Shown piece by piece: positions 6,428 through 11,317 of a stretch of DNA of 11,317 nucleotides. The first letter of the stretch is position 1. Each line of letters starts with the position of its first letter. Position numbers and translations under genes: made by a program. The notes beneath the pieces were generated by a model, which saw only the letters and a program-made list of their open reading frames with translations, searched no databases and was not told the DNA's origin. The stretch comes from JAVKSM01 sp039583705 (GTDB lineage: Bacteria; Actinomycetota; Actinomycetes; Mycobacteriales; Pseudonocardiaceae), in assembly GCA_039583705.1 (NCBI GenBank), contig JAVKSM010000108.1, positions 1-11,317 on the forward strand. The letters run 5' to 3'.

Positions 6428-6528
6428 ATCAGTGAAAGCGGTCACGGGCGCACGCGGTCCGGGGAGCGGGCCGGGCCGTTGCGGCGTTTGATGGGCGGGG
6501 ACCGCCGCCCGACGACGCGCCTGGAGCC

Positions 6529-7386
6529 ATGAGCGAACAGCATCCCCCGAGCGAGCCACCTGCCAGCGAGCGANNNNNNNNNNNNNNNNNNNNNNNNNNN
6601 NNNNNNNNNNNNNNNNNNNNNNNNNNNNNNNNNNNNNNNNNNNNNNNNNNNNNNNNNNNNNNNNNNNNNNNNNGCGAGCCACCTGCCAGCGAGCGAGCCG
6701 GTAGCGAGCAACCCGGTAGCAAGGCGTCCGCCAGCGAGCAACCCCCTGCCAGCCTGCAACAGCGCAGCCGGCCTGAGCTGTCCCTCCCGAAGGTGGCCGC
6801 CGCCGGCCTCGCGGCGGCCACCACCGCGGTCCTCGGGTCGTTCCTCGGCGTGGCCGGCACGATCGCCGGTGCTGCCGCGGCCTCAGTCCTCACCACCGTG
6901 GGGAACGCGGTCTACCAGCGGTCGATCGAGCGCACCGGGGAGACCGTGCGCTCGCGGATCCGGGCACGGCAGTGGGCGAGCATGCCGAGCCGGGCCCCGA
7001 TCGAACCGATGACGCCGTCGGAGTCGCCACCCACCGGCCCCGCCCACTGGCGCCGCTGGGGCATCGTAGCGGGGTTGGCCGGGCTGGCCTTCCTCATCGG
7101 CATCGGGGTGTCCTACGCCGTCGAGACCGCGCACGGCGCGCCGCTGTCCGGCGGCAGCCGAGGCACGAGCATCGGCTCGCTGTTCGGCCAGCCGACCGGG
7201 ACGGTGCCGGCCCCCACCACTACTCCGACGCCCTCCCCGGTGACGCCCACAGCCCAGCCGTCCTCCAGCAAGGCGCCGACCCCCTCCTCGCTGACCCCGA
7301 CCGTTTCGACCCCTCCGAGCAGCTCGTCGCCACCGCCGACCAGCACACCAGCTGGTGGCCTCCCGCTCCCGTTCCCCTCCAGGTGA
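6529..7386 (+). CDS. repeat-bearing single-span membrane protein with Pro/Thr/Ser-rich tail (contains assembly gap)
   Basis: The ATG at 6529 opens MSEQHPPSEPPASER and the frame runs to a TGA at 7384-7386, crossing 100 N. A GGAG lies only two bases before the ATG, so the start is uncertain. Reading order: a hydrophilic N-terminus built of SEPPASER-like repeats, degenerating to AGSEQPGSKASASEQPPAS; an Ala/Gly-rich hydrophobic stretch (VAAAGLAAATTAVLGSFLG and the following AGTIAGAAAASVLTTVG); an amphipathic Arg-rich segment (SIERTGETVRSRIRAR); a clear transmembrane helix (WGIVAGLAGLAFLIGIGVSYAV); and a long tail of Pro, Thr and Ser, probably outside the cell. The layout suggests a cytoplasmic-repeat, membrane-anchored, wall-spanning protein. 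No catalytic motif is seen. The true length is unknown because of the gap. Confidence 0.7.
   Translation: MSEQHPPSEPPASERXXXXXXXXXXXXXXXXXXXXXXXXXXXXXXXXXXEPPASERAGSEQPGSKASASEQPPASLQQRSRPELSLPKVAAAGLAAATTAVLGSFLGVAGTIAGAAAASVLTTVGNAVYQRSIERTGETVRSRIRARQWASMPSRAPIEPMTPSESPPTGPAHWRRWGIVAGLAGLAFLIGIGVSYAVETAHGAPLSGGSRGTSIGSLFGQPTGTVPAPTTTPTPSPVTPTAQPSSSKAPTPSSLTPTVSTPPSSSSPPPTSTPAGGLPLPFPSR
6551..6573 (+). repeat. SEPPASER-coding repeat, copy left of the gap
   Basis: This 23-base stretch, GCGAGCC... to ...GCGAGCGA, is identical to 6674-6696 on the other side of the N run, and both are read in the same codon phase. The full unit is probably 24 bp (eight codons, SEPPASER). Confidence 0.85.
6574..6673. 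other. assembly gap, 100 N
   Basis: Exactly 100 N bases, the usual placeholder for a gap of unknown size, between two identical copies of a short repeat. The real sequence is almost certainly more (or fewer) copies of the same array that the assembler could not resolve. Confidence 0.95.
6674..6696 (+). repeat. SEPPASER-coding repeat, copy right of the gap
   Basis: Identical to 6551-6573. It is followed by diverged versions encoding AGSEQPGS and ASASEQPPAS, so the array decays on its 3' side. Confidence 0.85.
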
Positions 7387-7438
7387 CCCGAGCGGAACAC
7401 GGCGAAACACCATGGTCGTCTGAGCGGGCGACAGCGCG

Positions 7439-7468
7439 TTGCGCTCACCGTCAGGGAGTCTCTACCGT
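7439..7468 (+). promoter_or_regulatory. candidate promoter of the secreted protease
   Basis: TTGCGC (7439-7444), an 18-base spacer and TACCGT (7463-7468) form a reasonable -35/-10 pair. Transcription would start near 7475, giving a leader of about 40 bases before the ATG at 7514. Confidence 0.45.
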
Positions 7469-7469
7469 G

Positions 7470-7508
7470 CCCCCCGGGGGGACACCTTCTCCCCGTGCCG
7501 AGGGGAGA
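7470..7508 (+). promoter_or_regulatory. leader with Shine-Dalgarno-masking hairpin
   Basis: TCTCCCC (7488-7494) is perfectly complementary to GGGGAGA (7502-7508), with loop GTGCCGA. The right arm is the Shine-Dalgarno sequence of the protease gene. Just upstream is the perfect palindrome CCCCCCGGGGGG (7470-7481), whose G-run could compete for the CCCC arm. Seen in sequence; a regulatory role is inference. Confidence 0.45.
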
Positions 7509-7513
7509 CGTCG

Positions 7514-8665
7514 ATGCCCGGGACCCTGCGCGCGCTCGGCCCTGCAGTCCGCATTGCCGTGGCGGCTGCCCTGGGCGCCGCCCTCGTCGTCGCCGTGCCC
7601 GGCGCGCCCGCCGCAGCCACGCCGCTGCAGCGCGCCGTGACGCGTGACCTGGGTTGGTCCGCGGCGCAGGCACCGGAGCTGTTCGCCGCCCAGGATGCGG
7701 CCGGTCGCAGCGGCGAGGAGCTTCGCGCCCAGCTCGGAGGCTCGTTCGCGGGAGCCTGGCTGGCCGCCGGCGCCCTGCGGGTGGCCGTCACCGACGCGGC
7801 GGCGGCAGCGCTCGTCCGGGCCGCCGGCGCCACGCCGGTGCCGGTGACCCACAGCTTCGCGGAGCTGGCCGCGCTCCGGTCCGCCCTCGACGACCTGGCA
7901 GCCACCGCGCGCCCACCGGCTGCCGTCACCCAGTGGTACGTCGACGCACCGAGCAACTCGGTGGTCATCGTCGTCGACGACGCCCAGGGAGCTGCCGACG
8001 CGGCGACCCGGTCGTTCCTGGCCGACGCCCGGCGGCTGGGCGACGCGGTCCGCGTGGTCGGAACCGACCACGGGCTGACGCTGCGTGAGCGCCTCACCGG
8101 CGGCGACGCCATCTTCGACGGCAACGTGCGCTGCTCGGTGGGCTTCATGGCCAGCACCCCGAGCGGCGACGCCCGCGCGATCACCGCGGGGCACTGCACC
8201 CAGGCCGGCGGAACGGTCACCGGCCCGGACGGCGTCGCGATCGGCGACGTGACCGACTCGACGTTCGGGCCGAGCGGTGATTTCGGCGTGTTCGCGATCA
8301 ACTCGGCGTGGCAGGTGACACCGTCGGTCGACGGCGACGGCGGCGCCCCGATCACCGTGACAGGCTCGCAGCCGGCCCCGATCGGCGCGGCCGTGTGCCA
8401 CTCGGGGTCGAGCTCCGGCTACCGCTGCGGCGAGATCACCGCCACGGACGTGACCGCCAACTACGCGCAGGGTGTCGTCACGGGCCTCACGGAGACCAGC
8501 GCGTGCAGCGAGGCCGGCGACTCGGGGGGCCCGTTCCTGGCCGGCGACCAGGCGCAGGGCGTGGTCTCAGGCGGATCCGGCGACTGCAGCTCCGGCGGGA
8601 GCACGTTGTTCCAGCCGATGAGCGGGATCCTCGCCAGCGGCGACCTCACCCTCCTGACAGGCTGA
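7514..8665 (+). CDS. secreted S1 (streptogrisin/alpha-lytic-type) serine protease precursor
   Basis: The ATG at 7514 follows AGGGGAG (7501-7507) and gives a 383-aa pre-pro-protease; the upstream extension of the frame to 7439 lacks a signal and runs through the promoter. A signal peptide (about 1-35, cleavage near APAAA) is followed by a pro-region of the alpha-lytic protease type (about 36-193) that assists folding. The mature enzyme probably begins near LTGGDAIF (194-201). The catalytic triad is visible: His227 in TAGHC, Asp256 in SGDFGVF and Ser337 in GDSGGP. Six cysteines (207/228, 295/305, 331/358) fit the three disulfides of streptogrisins. No C-terminal substrate-binding domain is present. 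It is probably an extracellular scavenging protease. Translation may be controlled by the leader hairpin. Confidence 0.94.
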   Translation: MPGTLRALGPAVRIAVAAALGAALVVAVPGAPAAATPLQRAVTRDLGWSAAQAPELFAAQDAAGRSGEELRAQLGGSFAGAWLAAGALRVAVTDAAAAALVRAAGATPVPVTHSFAELAALRSALDDLAATARPPAAVTQWYVDAPSNSVVIVVDDAQGAADAATRSFLADARRLGDAVRVVGTDHGLTLRERLTGGDAIFDGNVRCSVGFMASTPSGDARAITAGHCTQAGGTVTGPDGVAIGDVTDSTFGPSGDFGVFAINSAWQVTPSVDGDGGAPITVTGSQPAPIGAAVCHSGSSSGYRCGEITATDVTANYAQGVVTGLTETSACSEAGDSGGPFLAGDQAQGVVSGGSGDCSSGGSTLFQPMSGILASGDLTLLTG

Positions 8666-8668
8666 CCA

Positions 8669-8698
8669 GTACCGGCTCGGTGCGGGCCGACCCGGTGC
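8669..8698. terminator. hairpin between convergent protease and thiE genes
   Basis: ACCGG-C-TCGG (8671-8680) pairs with CCGA-C-CCGGT (8687-8696) around loop TGCGGG, with one C/C mismatch; a T-G and a G-C pair extend the base to 8669/8698. It sits 3 bases after the protease stop and can serve both convergent genes. Confidence 0.55.
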
Positions 8699-8718
8699 GG
8701 GCTGGTCTCGGTGCGCGC
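8678..8718. repeat. three direct repeats CGGTGCGGGC
   Basis: Copies at 8678-8687 and 8693-8702 are identical; a third (8709-8718) differs by one base. They are spaced about 15-16 bp in the 70-bp spacer between convergent genes and overlap the hairpin. No function is apparent. Confidence 0.5.
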
Positions 8719-8735
8719 ATCGGTGAGGGCAGACC

Positions 8736-9422
8736 TCAGGTCGCCGCGTGCAGCCGCCCGGCGAACGCTCGGGCGGCCGCGCCCGGGTCGTCCGCCTCGG
8801 TGATCGCCCGCACCACGACGACCCGCCGCGCCCCGGCCGCGAGCACGTCGTCGAGCCGGTCGAGGCCGATGCCGCCGATGGCGAACCACGGTCGGGCCGG
8901 CGCGGCGGCCGCCACCGCGCGCAGCAACGGCAGACCTGGCGCGGGGCGGCCGGACTTCGTCGGGGTCGGCCAGCACGGCCCGGCGCAGAAGTAGTCCACG
9001 CCGGGCTCGGCAGCCGCCGCGGCCGCCTGGTCGCGGTCGTGGGTGGACCGTCCGACCAGCACCGCCTCGCCGAGAATCCGGCGCGCGAGCGCCACCGGCA
9101 GGTCGTCCTGGCCGAGGTGCAGCACGTGCGCCCCGGCGGCCAGCGCGACGTCGGCGCGGTCGTTGACCGCCAGCAGCGCGCCGTGGCGGGCGCAGGCGTC
9201 GGCGAGGACCTCCAATGCGGCCAGCTCGTGCCGGGCCTCCAGCGGGCCGTCCGGGCCCTTGTCCCGCAACTGCACGACGTCGACGCCGCCGGCCAGCGCG
9301 GTGTCGACGAACCCGGCCAGGTCCCCGCGCCGCCGCCGGGCGTCGGTGCACAGGTAGAGCCGGGCGTCCGCGAGCCGCCGCCGCAGGGCTCCGGCGGTGG
9401 CTGCGCCATCGCGGGGGTGCAC
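8736..9422 (-). CDS. thiE: thiamine-phosphate synthase
   Basis: ThiE joins the pyrimidine HMP-diphosphate to thiazole phosphate, giving thiamine phosphate. The 228-aa TIM-barrel protein shows QLRDK (51-55), NDRADVAL (87-94), HLGQDDLP (102-109), GRSTHD (124-129), the diphosphate loop GPCWPTPTK (148-156, usually GP-x-F-PTPTK) and AIGGI (181-185). It starts with GTG at 9422. No good Shine-Dalgarno is present, but TAGCGT lies 8 bases upstream, so the transcript may be leaderless. It is divergent from thiO-thiS-thiG, the same order as in mycobacteria. Its own 5' region is too short to hold a riboswitch, so the TPP aptamer on the other strand does not control it directly. Confidence 0.95.
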   Translation of the reverse strand: MHPRDGAATAGALRRRLADARLYLCTDARRRRGDLAGFVDTALAGGVDVVQLRDKGPDGPLEARHELAALEVLADACARHGALLAVNDRADVALAAGAHVLHLGQDDLPVALARRILGEAVLVGRSTHDRDQAAAAAAEPGVDYFCAGPCWPTPTKSGRPAPGLPLLRAVAAAAPARPWFAIGGIGLDRLDDVLAAGARRVVVVRAITEADDPGAAARAFAGRLHAAT

Positions 9423-9430
9423 GGCCTGCG

Positions 9431-9447
9431 ACGCTATCGCGTAACGT
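9431..9447. promoter_or_regulatory. overlapping divergent core promoters of thiE and thiO
   Basis: On the minus strand TAGCGT (complement of 9431-9436) lies 8 bases before the thiE GTG. On the plus strand TAACGT (9442-9447) is 12 bases before the aptamer and would start transcription near 9454. The two hexamers are 5 bp apart, so polymerase binding for one should hinder the other. -35 elements are weak for both. Confidence 0.4.
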
Positions 9448-9459
9448 GGGTGACGGTCC

Positions 9460-9578
9460 GCACGGGAGTCCGCAGCGGAAGCGGGCTGAGAGGGGGCCAG
9501 GGCACGCCCTGAGGGTCTGGACGGCCCCGCGACCCCGACCGTCGAACCTGATCCGGGTCATGCCGGCGCAGGGAGCGA
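9460..9578 (+). ncRNA. TPP riboswitch (THI element)
   Basis: The conserved thi-box signatures are present in order: ACGGGAGTCCG (about 9462-9472), GGGCTGAGAG (9483-9492), a variable arm including GCCCTGAGGGTC, then ACCTGATCCGGGTCATGCC (9546-9564) and GGCGCAGGGAG (9565-9575). It binds thiamine pyrophosphate and turns the downstream genes off when thiamine is plentiful. The final GGGAG of the aptamer is also the Shine-Dalgarno of thiO (ATG at 9582), which points to control of translation initiation; I see no separate terminator hairpin between aptamer and start codon. Confidence 0.95.
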
Positions 9579-9581
9579 AGC

Positions 9582-10763
9582 ATGGGTGAGGTCGCCGGCC
9601 GGCTCGTCATCGTCGGCGGCGGGGTCGTCGGCCTCTCCTGCGCCTGGCAGGCGGCTGCGCACGCCTTCACTGCTCCCGCCGACGGGGTCGTGCTCGTGGA
9701 TCCCCAGCCCGGGTCCGGGGCGTCGTGGGTGGCCGGTGGCATGTTGGCGCCCGTCACCGAGGCGTGGCCGGGCGAGGAGGCGCTGCTCGAACTCGGCAGT
9801 GACTCGTTGGTCCGGTGGCCGCACTTCGCCGCGGAGCTGGCAGCGATGTCGCGGGCCGACCCGGGGCTGCGCACCGAGGGCACGCTGGTCGCCGCGGTGG
9901 ACAGCGGCGACCGCGAGGAGCTCGACGCCCTGGCGACCTACCTGGCTGGGCACGGCCGCCCGGCGCAGCGGCTCTCGGGCCGGGAGCTGCGAGCGCTCGA
10001 ACCGTCGTTGGGGCCGGCCGTGCGGGCCGGGCTTTCGGTCCCCGGCGACCTGGCGGTGGACAACCGCGCGCTGCTCGCCGCGCTGCTCGCCGCGGTCGCG
10101 AACAGCGGCGTTCGGGTGCTGCGACAGCGGGTGGAACGGGTGCGCGACGACGGCCGCAGCGTCACCGGCGTGGTACTCGACGACGGCACCACGCTGGACG
10201 CGTCGGCCGTGCTCGTCGCCGCGGGAGCCTGGTCGGCAGCGCTGCACCCGGCGCTGGCGCGGCTCGTCCGGCCGGTCAAGGGCGAGATCCTCCGGCTGCG
10301 GGCCCGCCGTGGGGCGCTGCCGCCGCCGAGCCGGACGCTGCGGGCGCTCGTGCAGGGCCACCACGTCTACCTGGTGCCCCGAGACGACGGTCGGGTCGTG
10401 CTCGGCGCCACCCAGACCGAGGTCGGCTTCGACCCGGACGTCACGGTCGGCGGGGTGCGCGACCTGCTGGCCGACGCCGAACGGGTGCTCCCCGGCATCG
10501 CCGAGTACGCGCTGGAGGAGACCGCGGCCTCGTTCCGGCCGGGCAGCCCGGACAACCTGCCGCTGCTGGGCGGCCTGGGCCCGGACGGGCTGCTGGTCGC
10601 CACCGGCCACGGGCGCAACGGAATCCTGCTCGCCCCGGTGACCGCTGACACGGTCGCGGCGCTGCTGTCGGGCGGCGAGGTCCCCGCCGTGGCAGCGGTC
10701 GCGCACCCCGGTCGCTTCGAGGTCGTCCCCAGCGTCGGCGTCCGCACCGGGGTGGGGACATGA
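9582..10763 (+). CDS. thiO: glycine oxidase, thiazole branch of thiamine synthesis
   Basis: ThiO is an FAD-dependent amine oxidase that converts glycine to dehydroglycine (iminoacetate), a building block of the thiazole ring. The 393-aa protein shows the FAD dinucleotide fold VIVGGGVVGLSCA (9-21), the acidic strand end VVLVDPQPGSGASWVAGGMLAP, LVAAGAWS in the middle, VKGEILRLRA, and a C-terminal FAD-contact region PDNLPLLGG with GHGRNGILLAP, as in ThiO/DadA-type oxidases. The ATG at 9582 is set 6 bases after the AGGGAG that closes the TPP riboswitch. Its stop overlaps thiS by 4 bases (ATGA). Confidence 0.95.
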   Translation: MGEVAGRLVIVGGGVVGLSCAWQAAAHAFTAPADGVVLVDPQPGSGASWVAGGMLAPVTEAWPGEEALLELGSDSLVRWPHFAAELAAMSRADPGLRTEGTLVAAVDSGDREELDALATYLAGHGRPAQRLSGRELRALEPSLGPAVRAGLSVPGDLAVDNRALLAALLAAVANSGVRVLRQRVERVRDDGRSVTGVVLDDGTTLDASAVLVAAGAWSAALHPALARLVRPVKGEILRLRARRGALPPPSRTLRALVQGHHVYLVPRDDGRVVLGATQTEVGFDPDVTVGGVRDLLADAERVLPGIAEYALEETAASFRPGSPDNLPLLGGLGPDGLLVATGHGRNGILLAPVTADTVAALLSGGEVPAVAAVAHPGRFEVVPSVGVRTGVGT

Positions 10764-10960
10764 GGTTGTGGGTCAACGGCGAGTCGCGCACGGCCGCTGA
10801 CGGGGCGACCGTCGCCGCCGTGGTGGCGGCGACGGTCGCCCCGGAGCACGGCGTCGCGGTGGCCGTGGACGGCGAGGTCGTCCCCCGGAGGTTCTGGCGC
10901 GGGCACGTCCTCGACGAGGGCGCGCGGGTCGAGGTGCTCACCGCCGTGCAGGGAGGATGA
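10760..10960 (+). CDS. thiS: sulfur carrier protein ThiS
   Basis: The 66-aa beta-grasp protein starts MRLWVNGESR and ends VQGG. The terminal Gly-Gly is adenylated and converted to a thiocarboxylate that supplies sulfur to ThiG. The ATG overlaps the thiO stop (ATGA), and thiG starts one base after its stop, so the three genes form a tight translation-coupled operon. It is only distantly similar to the MoaD-like protein at 2279-2590 (extra middle segment and different C-terminus there). Confidence 0.95.
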   Translation: MRLWVNGESRTAADGATVAAVVAATVAPEHGVAVAVDGEVVPRRFWRGHVLDEGARVEVLTAVQGG

Positions 10961-10961
10961 G

Positions 10962-11317
10962 GTGGACGAGCTGGTGCTCGGCGACCGCAAGGTCCCGTCG
11001 CGGCTGATCATGGGAACTGGCGGCGCGTCCAACCTCGCGGTGCTCGAACGAGCGCTGGTCGCCTCCGGCACCACGCTGACCACGGTGGCGATGCGCCGGT
11101 TGGACGCCGTCGGCGGCACCGGGGTGCTCGACCTGCTGGGCCGCCTCGGGATCGAGCCGCTGCCCAACACAGCAGGATGCCGCACGGCGGCCGAGGCGGT
11201 GCTCACCGCCCGGCTGGCACGAGAAGCCCTGGTCACCCCCATGGTCAAGCTCGAGGTGATCGCCGACGAGCGTACCCTGCTGCCCGACCCGGTCGAGCTG
11301 CTCGACGCCGCCGAGCA
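10962..11317 (+). CDS. thiG: thiazole synthase, 5' part, cut by window end
   Basis: ThiG condenses 1-deoxy-D-xylulose 5-phosphate, dehydroglycine from ThiO and sulfur from ThiS into thiazole phosphate. The first 118 codons are present, beginning with GTG at 10962 after GGGAGG (10951-10956). Family segments are clear: SRLIMGTGG (13-21), TTVAMRRLD (40-48), LPNTAGC (67-73) and VKLEVIADERTLLPDP (95-110). K96 is at the position of the lysine that forms the imine with the sugar phosphate in characterised ThiG. The residues LVTPM before it differ from the usual LGTDW, a minor oddity. The gene continues past the window; a full protein would be about 250-260 aa. Confidence 0.95.
   Translation, partial: MDELVLGDRKVPSRLIMGTGGASNLAVLERALVASGTTLTTVAMRRLDAVGGTGVLDLLGRLGIEPLPNTAGCRTAAEAVLTARLAREALVTPMVKLEVIADERTLLPDPVELLDAAE

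Noticed and set aside
6574..6673. N run as an insertion or masked mobile element
   Set aside because: Exactly 100 N between identical short repeats is a scaffold placeholder. No transposase or terminal inverted repeats flank it.
7470..7481. CCCCCCGGGGGG as a transcription terminator
   Set aside because: A short self-complementary run with little room for a loop and no T-run, and it lies between a promoter-like element and the protease start.
7451..8401. Long minus-strand frames opposite the protease
   Set aside because: The plus-strand frame has a signal peptide, a full catalytic triad and paired cysteines. The minus frames cover its promoter and have no recognisable content.
9558..10706. 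382-codon open frame on the minus strand
   Set aside because: Antisense to thiO and running into the TPP riboswitch; Arg/Gln-rich composition is typical of a shadow frame.

Overview
The window is high-GC DNA from an actinobacterium. Reasons: very GC-rich third codon positions, frequent GTG starts, TANNNT-type -10 hexamers, a SigG-type ECF sigma factor, a streptogrisin-type secreted protease, and the thiE / thiO-thiS-thiG arrangement familiar from mycobacteria and relatives. A Pseudonocardiaceae-like origin is a guess; the sequence does not fix the genus. All of it looks chromosomal. I see no transposase, integrase, phage gene, CRISPR array, tRNA or rRNA.

Left part (1-1250): a small four-helix-type membrane protein (38-451) and a small Sec-exported protein of unknown function (625-1188), both on +. 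A 19-bp perfect hairpin at 1193-1234 separates them from a leftward operon. That operon reads 3702 to 1252 on the minus strand: a cytoplasmic Asp-box (BNR) beta-propeller protein, a MoaD/ThiS-like beta-grasp protein ending in Gly-Gly, and a SigG-like ECF sigma factor with a C-terminal SnoaL-like domain. The first two overlap by 4 bases and the third starts 16 bases after the second, so they probably act together. This is the least understood part of the window and the best candidate for an undescribed system.

Middle (3703-6364): a 346-bp intergenic region leads into ectA-ectB-ectC on +, a complete route from L-aspartate semialdehyde to the osmoprotectant ectoine. No ectoine hydroxylase gene (ectD) follows directly. 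Next is a membrane-anchored protein (6529-7386) whose N-terminal SEPPASER-type repeats are interrupted by a 100-N scaffold gap, then a secreted S1 serine protease (7514-8665) whose Shine-Dalgarno sequence lies inside a short hairpin.

Right part (8666-11317): a thiamine locus. thiE runs on minus. Divergent from it, a TPP riboswitch precedes thiO-thiS-thiG, which make the thiazole phosphate that ThiE later joins to the pyrimidine. thiG is cut by the window end. The thiE and thiO core promoters appear to overlap in about 40 bp. Several starts (thiE, the sigma factor, ectA) are GTG codons with no Shine-Dalgarno and a TANNNT hexamer 7-8 bases upstream, which suggests leaderless transcripts.
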